Shown: positions 1-11,214, numbered from the stretch's first letter. The stretch is DNA of 57,829 bases from an uncultured Caulobacterales bacterium (GCA_937928165.1 CALFVT010000016.1:1-57829), one strand, 5' to 3'. Numbers and translations: made by a program. The notes: generated by a model not told the origin, from the sequence alone.

Positions 1-249
1 TTAGAGCCTCGAATGGACGAAGAAATGATCAGCGGGTTCTATGTGGGAAAACGCAATTCCCGTGGTGTGCACGGATTTTCATCTGGTGGTGAGGAACGGC
101 GGTTAGCTGAAGGGTTTCAATATGCAGCTGACTTTTATCGCTCTTCTCACCCTAAAATGTGTATCGCTTTGGAGAGATTGGCGGAATCCTATACTTATGA
201 GAGCAAGCAGAATAAGCAGCGTGGGGAGTTGATGAAGCGGGTAGATTAG
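1..249 (+). CDS. 3' end of an unrecognised protein (cut by window edge)
   Basis: The reading frame is open from the first base and stops at 249, so only the last 82 codons are visible and the true start lies outside the window. An internal ATG at 13 is probably not the start because the frame continues upstream. The visible peptide is hydrophilic, with a Gly/Ser turn (FSSGGEER), an aromatic helix and a Lys/Arg/Glu-rich tail. I recognise no family. It has no signal peptide or membrane segment in the visible part. It precedes two AT-rich accessory genes on the same strand, 31 bp before the next start, so co-transcription is plausible. Confidence 0.5.
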   Translation, partial: LEPRMDEEMISGFYVGKRNSRGVHGFSSGGEERRLAEGFQYAADFYRSSHPKMCIALERLAESYTYESKQNKQRGELMKRVD

Positions 250-280
250 GTTTTCTTACCCAATTTTCAAAGATAGATGC

Positions 281-643
281 ATGATCAGTTTTAAGAAATT
301 TCTCGAGCAAGAGCTCCCAGTTCTGGACTCTGTTTTAATCAGTGAGGATAATAAGAACTATATACTACATGAAGATAGAAAGTGGATAAGGGGCAGATTT
401 CCACGTAACATAGGGATAGATAAGGCCAATTACGGAGCCGGGCAAGAACACGCTCACGTTTATGGTCGCAAAGGTAACCAAGTCGTAGTGGTAAATTTTG
501 ATGGCTCAAGTAGCCATGGAACCCGCGGAAAGATACATAAGAAAGATGCAAACGCTCTCAGGAATAAAGGTTTCAAGATTCCAATGAATAATATCGTCGA
601 ATGGACAGTTATAGATGATTGGGACAGTTTTATCGTTGGATAG
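281..643 (+). CDS. Small basic protein of unknown function, paired with the PIN protein
   Basis: This is a 120-residue soluble protein with no signal peptide. The N-terminal 45 residues look helical. The middle (about residues 50-95) has a compact pattern: a His-rich strand (HAHVYGRKG), a hydrophobic strand (VVVVNFDGS), a SHGT turn, then a basic helix (KIHKKDANALRNKGF). This reads as a small alpha/beta domain and vaguely resembles cargo domains of polymorphic toxins, but I cannot name the family and do not claim nuclease activity. The stop is only 9 bp before the PIN-domain gene, so the two are probably one transcript. Codon use is AT-rich compared with the core genes further right, consistent with acquired DNA. 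Confidence 0.6.
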   Translation: MISFKKFLEQELPVLDSVLISEDNKNYILHEDRKWIRGRFPRNIGIDKANYGAGQEHAHVYGRKGNQVVVVNFDGSSSHGTRGKIHKKDANALRNKGFKIPMNNIVEWTVIDDWDSFIVG

Positions 644-652
644 CCTATTTAT

Positions 653-2035
653 ATGGAAAATACAGACAAAGAAGAAGTAAACATATTTGTTGATACGAAC
701 GCATTCATTCATTTGCGAGACTTGAAAGACCTCCCATGGAGAGAGCTCTTTCCAAAGATCAGGCATCTAAATATCTATGTTTCTTCACGAGTCATTGAAG
801 AGTTAGATAAGTTCAAGGTTGGTTCTAGTAAGCGTAAACGAGACCGATCACGAAAAGCCCTTAAAACTATTAAAGATGCTGCACGAAATCAGGGTAAGGT
901 TAAGCTTCGTGATAAGCCAATCGAGATTTGGTTGGGTCTTCCAAATTTACCAGTCGCGGATTGGTCTTCGTATCCTAGCTTGGATAGCTCAAAGCCGGAC
1001 GACCATCTTGTCTTAGACACTCTAAGTTTTGGCGAAAACGCTGTCATGTTTAGTCACGATACCGGGCCATTAATCCGTGCATTACAGTTAGGCTTGGACG
1101 CCGTTGAGCCAGCAAATAGTGACTGGCTACTACCGGCAGAGCCTTCAAAGGAAGACATAGAAATTAAGTCATTAAAGAAGAGATTGGAAGTAGCCCAAGC
1201 TAGCCATCCGAAAGTAACGGCAGCATTCGGAACAAAATCTAATCCGATTCAAAATTTTGAACTTATAGTCCCAATATTGCCGCCGCTTGAGACTTCGCTT
1301 GCAAGAAAAATGGCAGAAGCTTATTTAGCAGTTCATCCGCCTCATAGAATTCACGTTCCTCATCGTCCATATGGAATGTTAGTGGGAAGTATATATTCAA
1401 ATGAATACACGGAATCAGATCGTAAATCTTATCTAGATGATTATTCTAGGTTCCAAAGTAGCGTACACACTTTTTTTGAAAAACTAAACGAACGGGTTCA
1501 TAAAATAAGTCATGCGCAACCTATTCCCTATTATGTAGAGAACATTAGCCCCATTACTGCCAGCGGATTAAGGGTAGAGTGCACGGTGAAAGATTGCGTT
1601 TATTTGGCATCAAGCGATAATGATGTAGAAAACTATTTTGGAAAGATATCCTTCCCTAAAGTTCCCAAAAAGCCTGAAAAAGGCGCGATGCGAAATTTAC
1701 ATCTTCACAATCACATACTCGCTGCAAAAGAGCCACGTGATCCGACAAGGTTCTACTGGGAGAAACGGCCAAAGTTTGGTGATCACAAAAGTGCTCTACA
1801 ATGCGAGGACTTTAGAGCGACTGAAGTTTGGCATGACGAAGCTTGGGTCTGTGCTTATTCGGAAATTCCATTAGCGGGCACGATAGGGATTAAAATAAGT
1901 GCTTCGAACTTAAGAGAACCATTAAGTTTGTGCTCAAATTTTGAACTATCCGAAGTTGAAACAACTTGGCAGGATGACCGTGTCCATTCCAGATTGCCAA
2001 AAGAGCTGAGTAAAATCATTAGAGAGAATTCCTAA
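653..2035 (+). CDS. PIN-domain protein with a large unrecognised C-terminal region
   Basis: The first 150 residues form a PIN (metal-dependent RNase) domain: Asp14 in VDTNAFIHL, Glu50 in VIEELDKFK, Asp117 in KPDDHLVLD and Asp136 in FSHDTG are the expected acidic metal ligands. The EELDKFK-plus-basic-helix pattern resembles the PIN domain found in PhoH/YlaK-type proteins rather than short VapC toxins. After a charged linker (about residues 165-190) come about 270 residues I do not recognise. The total of 460 residues is far longer than a VapC toxin (about 130). The gene follows the 120-residue protein by 9 bp. Known for the family: RNA cleavage. Inference: an accessory RNase, possibly a defence or toxin-like pair with its neighbour. 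The function of the C-terminal region is unknown. Confidence 0.7.
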   Translation: MENTDKEEVNIFVDTNAFIHLRDLKDLPWRELFPKIRHLNIYVSSRVIEELDKFKVGSSKRKRDRSRKALKTIKDAARNQGKVKLRDKPIEIWLGLPNLPVADWSSYPSLDSSKPDDHLVLDTLSFGENAVMFSHDTGPLIRALQLGLDAVEPANSDWLLPAEPSKEDIEIKSLKKRLEVAQASHPKVTAAFGTKSNPIQNFELIVPILPPLETSLARKMAEAYLAVHPPHRIHVPHRPYGMLVGSIYSNEYTESDRKSYLDDYSRFQSSVHTFFEKLNERVHKISHAQPIPYYVENISPITASGLRVECTVKDCVYLASSDNDVENYFGKISFPKVPKKPEKGAMRNLHLHNHILAAKEPRDPTRFYWEKRPKFGDHKSALQCEDFRATEVWHDEAWVCAYSEIPLAGTIGIKISASNLREPLSLCSNFELSEVETTWQDDRVHSRLPKELSKIIRENS

Positions 2036-2222
2036 ACTTACCGCAGATTTATCTAAGATTAGCCAATGAAAAGCGCATCGATAAATCGCCCAAAGTAAGA
2101 CCTTCGGGACGGGCGCTTTGGGGATATACTGTCTGAAATATCTTAACCTATCCACTGCTACACATTCTATACCGTGTTTGCATAACAAATGACTTGTGCG
2201 ACCAATTAAGTCATTGTAATCA

Positions 2223-2525
2223 TTATATATAAAGAAGATATTTCAGTCTTCTCGGCCGCACCAAATTTCTTCTGATAATTGACACGTAAGTGATGTGCCT
2301 CTCGGTGACACGGCGCAGTTCGGCCTTCAGCCGTTTGATCTCAGCCGCGTCTGCGGAGACGACAACATCATCCGCCTGACCTCCATATCGCTTGACCCAA
2401 TCGTAAAGCGACTTCGTGCTAACTCCGAAGCGGACTGCAACCGATGTCACGTTGTGGCCTTTATCTGTAACCTGCGCCGCAGCCCTTAATTTAAACGCTT
2501 CTGTATACCTGATACGACCACCCAT
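2223..2525 (-). mobile_element. IS3-family orfA remnant (transposase N-terminus)
   Basis: The minus-strand frame starts with a helix-turn-helix typical of IS3-family OrfA: a YTEAFKLRAAAQV helix, GVSTKSLYDWVKRYG, then a leucine-zipper start (AEIKRLKAELRRVTER). OrfA normally continues with ERDILKKA and a short helix; here the sequence diverges after RRVTER into unrelated residues, and no orfB (DDE domain) follows. The element is therefore truncated and cannot transpose by itself. It separates the AT-rich accessory genes on the left from the dehalogenase locus on the right. Confidence 0.75.
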
Positions 2526-2695
2526 AAGACAGTCTCGTCGCGATCAATTTACCTTGTAAACTGTCGACAAAACTAAGGGCACATCACCCTATGAAAAGAA
2601 TGCGTAACTTGGGGCTAGATTAACCCCCTGCAAATAGTATAACGGCCTGACCAACAAATATAATAACTGACCTTAAATGAGGCACATGCCTATTC

Positions 2696-5600
2696 ATGCG
2701 CATTTTTTCTTATAAAAACCGCCCCGTTCATAAAGGCCCCTTTCCTTTAGAGCTACTAACCCGCAGCGAGGCCATGCCCGACTTAAATGCTGTACCGCCC
2801 ATGACGAGTGTGTCGTTTCATGATAAAGACAACCGAGACAACCTTATTAACGCCATGGGGCCTTATGCAGCCATGCTCGACGCTATTCGGGACGGTTTTG
2901 TTAAAAAAGAGCGCGGGATATTACCCGAAGACCCGCAAGAGCGTAGCAACCACCTTAAATCTTTTGCCTATTATCATGACGCCTCTCAAGCGGCGGTCTG
3001 CGCCTTAACGCCGGATATGTTTTTAAAAACGCCGATTTCCAATCCAGATGTCAACGCTCTTGCAAATGATTTGGCAACAAAACAAACTAAAACCTTGGCA
3101 TCGGGCATTGATCTTGTAATGGCGGAGCTGAAAGAGACGATGGAAGCCCCACCCCGCTCTGTAACCCATCATAGTCATGCCCTTGTACTACTCTATGAGT
3201 TCCCCCGCGATCCCAAATCTGGTGAATCCGGAACCCAGTGGTTTCAAAATGCGCAGGCCCAACGCGCCAGTGTTCGCGGGGCTGAAACAAGTGTTGTCTT
3301 GTCGAATTATATCCGCCTCCTTGGCTATGAGGCCCGTAGCCATACGGCCAGCTGTTCCGATATTGATCTTAATAAACTAATTATCGCTAGCGGGCTCGGT
3401 GACGTTATAGACACAGATTTAGGGCCCATTGTTAGCAATCCATTTTTAGGGACTCGCTACGGCGTTGTGGCCATCACAACAACATTTGAACTGGCGCCGG
3501 ATAAGCCGTTGAAACCCAAAGTAAATTTAACCTTATCTGAAAAATTAAAAAGCCACGGCCCCGCATGGTGGCTCGGTAAAGGCTTCGAGAAAAATATATT
3601 TAACGCAGTCCCTTATAAAAACCGGCTATTCAAAGATGGGGCTTATCCGTTTGAAACGACAAAACGGGTTGAGAAGCCGACTACTTTTATGGACGAAGAC
3701 CGTATTCCCCGCGTGCCAAAACGCACAGACATGTTTGCCCGCGCAATCTTTGGCGACATGGGTAAAAGGCTTCAAGACGGCGCTAAAAACGGAAATTATG
3801 TTCGTAAAAGCCCTGCGAGCTATGGCCCGCGCCGCCCGCTTGCGGCTTTTGTTGTTATGCAAGACGGAGAGATAGCCCCTACAATTTCGCCGACATCATT
3901 GGACGCCCAAACCAATGCAGATAATATTCACGGCGCGCTTTATTTTCTAGGGGCCGATGCCGTCGGTATTTCACGCTGTCCTGATTGGGTTTATTACTCT
4001 CATGATGCGCTCGGCGAAGAGTTGAGTCCCTATCATGAAAATGCTATTTCCATGGTCATTGACCAAGGCCATGAAACGATGGAGGGCGCGTCCGGTGATG
4101 ACTGGATTGCATGTTCTCAATCCATGCGCGCTTATTTACGGTTCTCTCTGCTGGGCGGCATCATAGCCGAGCAGATACGCCGCATGGGTTATGACGCCCG
4201 CGCCCATACAGTCATGGACGGGGAAGTCTTGCAGCCTCCACTCCTTCTTTTGGCTGGCCTTGGGGAGGTTAGCCGTATCGGCGAAGTCATCTTAAATCCA
4301 TTTTTAGGCCCGCGTCTTAAATCCGGTGTCATAACAACTAATATGCCCTTGGCCCATAGCAAGCCCATTGACTTTGGACTGCAAAATTTTTGTAATAATT
4401 GTAATAAATGCGCCCGCGAATGCCCCAGCGGCGCTATAACCGCTGGCCCTAAAACCATGTTCAACGGCTATGAGATTTGGAAATCAGATAGCCAAAAATG
4501 TACGACCTATCGCATTACTCAAAAGGAAGGTGCCATGTGCGGGCGCTGTATGAAAACCTGTCCGTGGAACCTTGAGGGCCTGTTTGTCGAAGCGCCGTTT
4601 CGCTGGGCGGCGAGCCACATTCCAAGCCTCGCTAAATCTCTCGCCAAGCTCGATGACACCCTTGGTAATGGCAGTATCAATCCTGTTAAAAAATGGTGGT
4701 GGGATTTAGAAATGGTCGACGATGGGCCTTATACGCTGACTGAAAACGGCGTAAGTGAGCGCGAACTTCAAACAGGACTTGATCTTAAATTCGAAGATCA
4801 AACATTGGCGGTTTATCCAGCCAATCTTGCTCCGCCGCCTTATCCTTTCCCCTTTCCCATGAATAGAGAGGCTGGGATAAAAGCCTATAAAGACATGATA
4901 TCCCCCAAGGAATATCAACGCCGCCTTGCTGCTGGTGAAACCCAAAATCTCGCCCATAAATATCCAGATTTTGATAGGAAAAATGCACCCGTTATACGGG
5001 TTGTTGTGTCGAAAGTTGAAAAGCAAACCGAAAATATTACGAAATATGAGTTTAAGGCTCTTGACGGCTCCCCTCTTCCCAAATTTGAAGCTGGGGCGCA
5101 TTTAGATGTTGTTGTCGCCCCTGAGTTTTTTCGTCAATATAGCCTTTCTGGTGATCCAGCAGACCGCTCAAAATATCAAATTGGCGTCCTGCGGGAGTCC
5201 GGTGGCCGGGGCGGCTCTGAATTACTGCACCGCATTTTTACCGAAGGCCGAAAAGTCTTTGTCTCGAAACCAATTAATCACTTTCCGCTAGAGCCGAGCC
5301 TGACAAAGGCCGTGCTTATGGGCGGCGGCATTGGAGTCACACCGATGATTGCAATGGCCCATAGTCTTCACGCCTCCGGCACTGATTTTACTTTGCATTA
5401 CTCACTACGTGACAGAACAAGCGCAGCATTTTTAAAAGACATTGAGCAAGCGCCTTGGGCGGATAAGGTCCAGTTACATATATCAAACCAAGGCACGCGC
5501 GCAGATTTTGATGACATCTTAAAGGGCTATGAACCCGGACATCATCTTTATACCTGCGGCCCAGACCGCTATATGGCCGCTGTTCTTATGGCGGGGATGA

Positions 5601-5938
5601 AACGCGGCTGGCCGGATGACGCTTTACATAAAGAATATTTTTCTGTGCCAGAAACACCAGAATATGAAAACTTTGACTTCACGCTAAGGCTCGCAAAATC
5701 TATGCGGGAAATAAATGTGCCCGCCAATAAAACACCAACCGAAGCTTTATCCGAAGCCGGCATTAATATCGACGTAAAATGTGCCGACGGCATATGCGGC
5801 GTGTGCAAGTGTAAGTTAATTAGCGGAGACGTAGAGCACCGCGATTTTGTCTTATCCAATGCCCAACGCGAAAATACAATTATTCTCTGCCAGTCTCGCG
5901 CTGCTGATAAAAACGGCATTATTGAAATTGATTTATAA
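2696..5938 (+). CDS. Self-sufficient cytoplasmic reductive dehalogenase (RdhA fused to flavin/2Fe-2S reductase)
   Basis: A 1080-residue three-part enzyme. Residues 1 to about 680 match catabolic, B12-dependent reductive dehalogenases (the NpRdhA/BhbA type). They contain two 4Fe-4S motifs: C566-x2-C569-x2-C572-x3-C576 and C615-x2-C618-x3-C622. From about 770 a phthalate-dioxygenase-reductase-like module follows: flavin motif RQYSL at 813, nucleotide-binding GGGIGVTP at 876, YTCGP near 952. It ends in a plant-type 2Fe-2S ferredoxin domain (C1029-x4-C1034-x2-C1037, C1065). There is no Tat signal and no RdhB anchor, so it should act in the cytoplasm, removing halogen from organohalides with NAD(P)H as electron donor, as described for BhbA on brominated aromatics. 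Residues 210-255 and 498-541 are an internal duplication known in this fold. No B12 riboswitch is apparent upstream. The substrate is inferred only. Confidence 0.88.
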   Translation: MRIFSYKNRPVHKGPFPLELLTRSEAMPDLNAVPPMTSVSFHDKDNRDNLINAMGPYAAMLDAIRDGFVKKERGILPEDPQERSNHLKSFAYYHDASQAAVCALTPDMFLKTPISNPDVNALANDLATKQTKTLASGIDLVMAELKETMEAPPRSVTHHSHALVLLYEFPRDPKSGESGTQWFQNAQAQRASVRGAETSVVLSNYIRLLGYEARSHTASCSDIDLNKLIIASGLGDVIDTDLGPIVSNPFLGTRYGVVAITTTFELAPDKPLKPKVNLTLSEKLKSHGPAWWLGKGFEKNIFNAVPYKNRLFKDGAYPFETTKRVEKPTTFMDEDRIPRVPKRTDMFARAIFGDMGKRLQDGAKNGNYVRKSPASYGPRRPLAAFVVMQDGEIAPTISPTSLDAQTNADNIHGALYFLGADAVGISRCPDWVYYSHDALGEELSPYHENAISMVIDQGHETMEGASGDDWIACSQSMRAYLRFSLLGGIIAEQIRRMGYDARAHTVMDGEVLQPPLLLLAGLGEVSRIGEVILNPFLGPRLKSGVITTNMPLAHSKPIDFGLQNFCNNCNKCARECPSGAITAGPKTMFNGYEIWKSDSQKCTTYRITQKEGAMCGRCMKTCPWNLEGLFVEAPFRWAASHIPSLAKSLAKLDDTLGNGSINPVKKWWWDLEMVDDGPYTLTENGVSERELQTGLDLKFEDQTLAVYPANLAPPPYPFPFPMNREAGIKAYKDMISPKEYQRRLAAGETQNLAHKYPDFDRKNAPVIRVVVSKVEKQTENITKYEFKALDGSPLPKFEAGAHLDVVVAPEFFRQYSLSGDPADRSKYQIGVLRESGGRGGSELLHRIFTEGRKVFVSKPINHFPLEPSLTKAVLMGGGIGVTPMIAMAHSLHASGTDFTLHYSLRDRTSAAFLKDIEQAPWADKVQLHISNQGTRADFDDILKGYEPGHHLYTCGPDRYMAAVLMAGMKRGWPDDALHKEYFSVPETPEYENFDFTLRLAKSMREINVPANKTPTEALSEAGINIDVKCADGICGVCKCKLISGDVEHRDFVLSNAQRENTIILCQSRAADKNGIIEIDL

Positions 5939-5950
5939 TGGCGTAACAAG

Positions 5951-7690
5951 ATGACACTTGCAGATTATTTCCCCATATTAACATGGGGACGCGGTTATAA
6001 TAGCGAAACATTTATCAATGACACAATAGCGGCGATTATCGTCACGATCATGCTGATTCCGCAATCCTTGGCCTATGCGCTCTTAGCAGGCTTGCCGCCA
6101 CAAGTTGGATTATACGCCAGTATATTACCATTAATAGCCTATAGTATATTTGGCACAAGCAGAGCACTAGCCGTTGGGCCAGTTGCCATTATTTCTCTTA
6201 TGACAGCTGTTGCCGCCGGTAAACTCGCCGTTCAAGGCAGTGCAGAATATTTAGCCATTGCAATTATCCTTGCGCTTATTTCGGGTTTAATGCTCTTAGT
6301 TATGGGATTATTTAAACTCGGTTTTATTGCGAATTTTCTCAGCCATCCAGTCATTTCTGGCTTTATCACAGCTTCGGGCATATTAATTGCGGTTAGCCAA
6401 ATTAAACATATCTTAGGCGTCACCGTTTCAGGGCATAATCTAGTTGATATTGGCCACGCACTTATTGTTAATATTCCAAATACTAATATTCCGACTCTCA
6501 TGATTGGCATAATGTCTATAGGGTTTTTATTTTGGATCAGGCGCCAATTAAAACCTCTTCTCATCAAGATTGGAGTGTCCGAAAGGCTCGCTATTATTGG
6601 CACACGTACCGGCCCGGTTATCACCGTTGCCGCATCCATCTTTGCGGTCCTTATTTTTAACCTTGAAGGTCAAGGCGTAAAGATTGTTGGAAACATACCC
6701 AAAGGCCTTCCGCAAATCGCAGTTCCCGGTTTTGATCTTGCTTTATGGATAAGCGTTATCGGTTCATCTTTGATTATTGCCATTATTGGGTTTGTCGAAT
6801 CCGTTTCTGTTGCGCAGACACTTGCGGCTAAAAAACGTCAACATATTAAGCCCAATCAAGAGCTTATTGCCCTTGGTGCATCAAATCTTGCCTCTGCCTT
6901 TTCCGGCGGGTATTCTGTAACCGGCGGCTTTGCCCGCTCTGCGGTTAATTTTGATGCGGGTGCAGAAACCCCGGCGGCAGGAGGGTTAACAGCCATAGGC
7001 ATTGCCCTGGCAACGTTATTTCTAACGCCCCTACTTTATGCTCTCCCCATTGCGGTATTAGCCGCGACCATTATCGTAGCTGTTATGTCGCTTATAAATA
7101 TAGCCGATATAAAACAAGCCTGGCGTTATTCAAAAAGCGATTTTGCCGCAATGATAACAACAATTATATTTACCCTAAGCATTGGTGTTGAAGCCGGCGT
7201 TATGACAGGCGTTATATTATCTCTGGCTATGTTTTTATATCGGTCTTCAAAACCACATTATGCCATTGTTGGACAAGTTCGCGACACAGAACATTTCCGC
7301 GATATTAAGCGCTATGATGTTATCACAAGCCCGCGTATTATAACCTTGCGCATTGACGAGTCTCTTTATTTTGCAAATGCACGCTTCCTTGAGAATATGA
7401 TTTATGAACATGCTCTCAAAACAAAACAAATAGAGCATGTGATTTTAATGTGCTCTGCAGTTAATGATATTGACCTTAGCGCCGTTGAAAGCCTTGAAGC
7501 CATAAATGAAAAGCTTAGAACTGCAAATATTTCATTTCATCTCTCTGAAGTGAAAGGTCCGGTTATGGATAAATTAAAAAAATCTCATTTACTCCATAAG
7601 CTCACGGGGAAGGTTTTCCTCAGTCAGCATCAAGCCATAGACGCGCTTTGTATTAACGCTTTTGACATTGATATTGAATATCACCTTTAG
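5951..7690 (+). CDS. SulP-family anion transporter with C-terminal STAS domain
   Basis: A 579-residue inner-membrane protein. About ten or more hydrophobic segments cover residues 20-420, including the SulP signature near the N-terminus (IMLIPQSLAYALLAGLPP, then QVGLYAS). A cytoplasmic STAS domain of about 110 residues follows, with the NDIDLSAVESL loop. SulP proteins move sulfate, bicarbonate, chloride, dicarboxylates or other anions; the substrate cannot be read from sequence. The start lies 12 bp after the dehalogenase stop, so the pair is probably one operon. It may import an anionic organohalide or handle the released halide, but this is inference; an unrelated sulfate role is equally possible. 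Confidence 0.88.
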   Translation: MTLADYFPILTWGRGYNSETFINDTIAAIIVTIMLIPQSLAYALLAGLPPQVGLYASILPLIAYSIFGTSRALAVGPVAIISLMTAVAAGKLAVQGSAEYLAIAIILALISGLMLLVMGLFKLGFIANFLSHPVISGFITASGILIAVSQIKHILGVTVSGHNLVDIGHALIVNIPNTNIPTLMIGIMSIGFLFWIRRQLKPLLIKIGVSERLAIIGTRTGPVITVAASIFAVLIFNLEGQGVKIVGNIPKGLPQIAVPGFDLALWISVIGSSLIIAIIGFVESVSVAQTLAAKKRQHIKPNQELIALGASNLASAFSGGYSVTGGFARSAVNFDAGAETPAAGGLTAIGIALATLFLTPLLYALPIAVLAATIIVAVMSLINIADIKQAWRYSKSDFAAMITTIIFTLSIGVEAGVMTGVILSLAMFLYRSSKPHYAIVGQVRDTEHFRDIKRYDVITSPRIITLRIDESLYFANARFLENMIYEHALKTKQIEHVILMCSAVNDIDLSAVESLEAINEKLRTANISFHLSEVKGPVMDKLKKSHLLHKLTGKVFLSQHQAIDALCINAFDIDIEYHL

Positions 7691-7744
7691 GCCGCAAAAG
7701 ACTCAATGAAACTTTCACAGTTCATATCTAAACAATACTGATAA

Positions 7745-9427
<1,683 letters not shown>

Positions 9428-9444
9428 TCTGCTCTTACGTAAAC

Positions 9445-11211
9445 TTACTCTGCTGGCGTTAAACTCCGCGCAGCTCTCTGGCCGGGAATGCGGATGTCCT
9501 CCACAAGGTCTTGCACCTCTTGCGGCGGGGCGGGAGTCATTAATGAAGTGCATACTCCAATAATAAGCGCGAGCCACATAAAGACAAAGCCAATACCTTC
9601 TGGGGAGACCCCAAACAGCCATTGAGCCTCTGTACCGCTGCCAAATTTAAAATAATAAATATAAGCAAACGTCGTTATTAACCCGGTTAACATTGCGGCA
9701 ATCGCGCCTTCTTTATTCACACGCTTCCAAAATATACCTAAGAAGATAACTGGAAATAATGAGGCCGCAGCCAAGCCAAAGGCAAAGGCAACCACTTGCG
9801 CAACAAAGGGGAGCTGCGAGGCATAAGCCCCGATAAACCCAGCCGCAATAACGGCAATAGCCGCAGATAATCTGGCAATTCGCATTTCATCTTTTTCGCT
9901 CATGTGGGGCCGGAACGTACGCTTCATAAGATCATGGGAAATTGCCGAGCTTATTACCATGAGTAATCCCGCTGCCGTGGATAAGGCTGCGGCCAATCCG
10001 CCGGCCACAACCAGTCCTACCACCCATCCGGGAAGCTGTGCGATTTGCGGATTCGCAAGCACGAAAATATCACGGTTTGGTTCAACTTCATTTTCAAGGT
10101 CGTCCGGCGCATTCGGGCCGCGATATTGCATGATGCCATCGCCGTTCAGGTCTTGATATTGTAAGAGCCCCGTTTTCTCCCAATCCTTATACCAAAGCGG
10201 CACAGGTTTTCCGCCGCCTGCTGTAATCGCAGTTGCGCGGGCGACATAATCTTCACCGTCCGCAATATATGTCGCTTCATTCACGCTATCGATGAAATTC
10301 AAACGCGCAAAAGCCCCAACTGCCGGCGCAACCGTGTAAAGCAAAGCAATAAACATTAAGGCATAACCCGCAGATTGCCGCGCCGCCTTTGCAGAGGGTA
10401 CAGTGAAAAAGCGGATAATCACATGGGGTAATCCAGCCGTACCAAACATTAGGGCCGCTGTAATACAAAACACATCCATCTTAGACTTCGTTGTCGAGGT
10501 ATATTCCGTAAAGCCCAAATCCGTTACGACATTATTTAGTTTGGTGAGCATGGAAACATCCGTTCCCGCCGCCCTGCCTATAAAGCCAAGCTGCGGAATG
10601 GGGTTATTGGTAATAATAAGGCTTATAAATATTGCCGGCACTGTATAGGCAAAAATCAGCACGACATATTGCGCCACTTGCGTATAGGTAATCCCTTTCA
10701 TACCACCAAGCACCGCATAGATGAACACAATCCCGGAGCCGATAAAAACACCCACATTAAACGGCACGCCTAGAAAGCCCGAAAAAGCGACGCCCACGCC
10801 CTTCATTTGCCCTGCAATATAGGTAAAGGATACAAATAAAGCGCAGATAACGGCGATCACCCGCGCGGTTTTAGAATAATAACGATCACCTACAAAGTCT
10901 GGCACGGTAAATTTTCCAAACTCACGCAAAAACGGCGCAAGCAGTAAAGCCAGCAGCACATAACCGCCCGTCCAACCCATTAAATAAACCGAGCCGCCAT
11001 AACCCAAAAAGGCAATTAATCCGGCCATAGATAAAAAAGAGGCAGCGCTCATCCAATCCGCAGCTGTCGCCATACCGTTAATCACCGGCGGAACGTCATG
11101 GCCAGCCACATAAAACTCTTGTGTCGACCCTGCCTTTGCCCAAATCGCAATACCGATATAAAGCCCAAAAGTTACAGCGACAAAAATATAGGTCCAGATA
11201 GATTGATCCAC
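9445..11211 (-). CDS. Sodium:solute symporter, large subunit (ActP/VC_2705-like)
   Basis: A 588-residue SSS-family inner-membrane carrier with about 13 hydrophobic segments. The N-terminal GHDVPPVINGMATAADWMSA region and the FYVAG motif are typical of acetate/monocarboxylate symporters that work with a DUF4212 small subunit. That subunit is encoded just upstream with a 3-bp gap. A polar loop of about 85 residues (about 310-395) interrupts the membrane region and carries a calcium-loop-like DLNGDGIMQYRG. Likely role: Na+-driven uptake of acetate or another short carboxylate. The substrate is uncertain. Confidence 0.87.
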   Translation of the reverse strand: MDQSIWTYIFVAVTFGLYIGIAIWAKAGSTQEFYVAGHDVPPVINGMATAADWMSAASFLSMAGLIAFLGYGGSVYLMGWTGGYVLLALLLAPFLREFGKFTVPDFVGDRYYSKTARVIAVICALFVSFTYIAGQMKGVGVAFSGFLGVPFNVGVFIGSGIVFIYAVLGGMKGITYTQVAQYVVLIFAYTVPAIFISLIITNNPIPQLGFIGRAAGTDVSMLTKLNNVVTDLGFTEYTSTTKSKMDVFCITAALMFGTAGLPHVIIRFFTVPSAKAARQSAGYALMFIALLYTVAPAVGAFARLNFIDSVNEATYIADGEDYVARATAITAGGGKPVPLWYKDWEKTGLLQYQDLNGDGIMQYRGPNAPDDLENEVEPNRDIFVLANPQIAQLPGWVVGLVVAGGLAAALSTAAGLLMVISSAISHDLMKRTFRPHMSEKDEMRIARLSAAIAVIAAGFIGAYASQLPFVAQVVAFAFGLAAASLFPVIFLGIFWKRVNKEGAIAAMLTGLITTFAYIYYFKFGSGTEAQWLFGVSPEGIGFVFMWLALIIGVCTSLMTPAPPQEVQDLVEDIRIPGQRAARSLTPAE

Positions 11212-11214
11212 GGA

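Noticed and set aside
2526-2695. B12 riboswitch upstream of the dehalogenase gene
   Set aside because: The 170-bp leader is too short and I could not find a B12-box-like sequence; only a TATAAT at 2659-2664 and a GGGG/CCCC hairpin are visible.
4706-5101. 131-codon minus-strand frame within the dehalogenase gene
   Set aside because: Antisense shadow of a clearly coding region, with no recognisable protein features.
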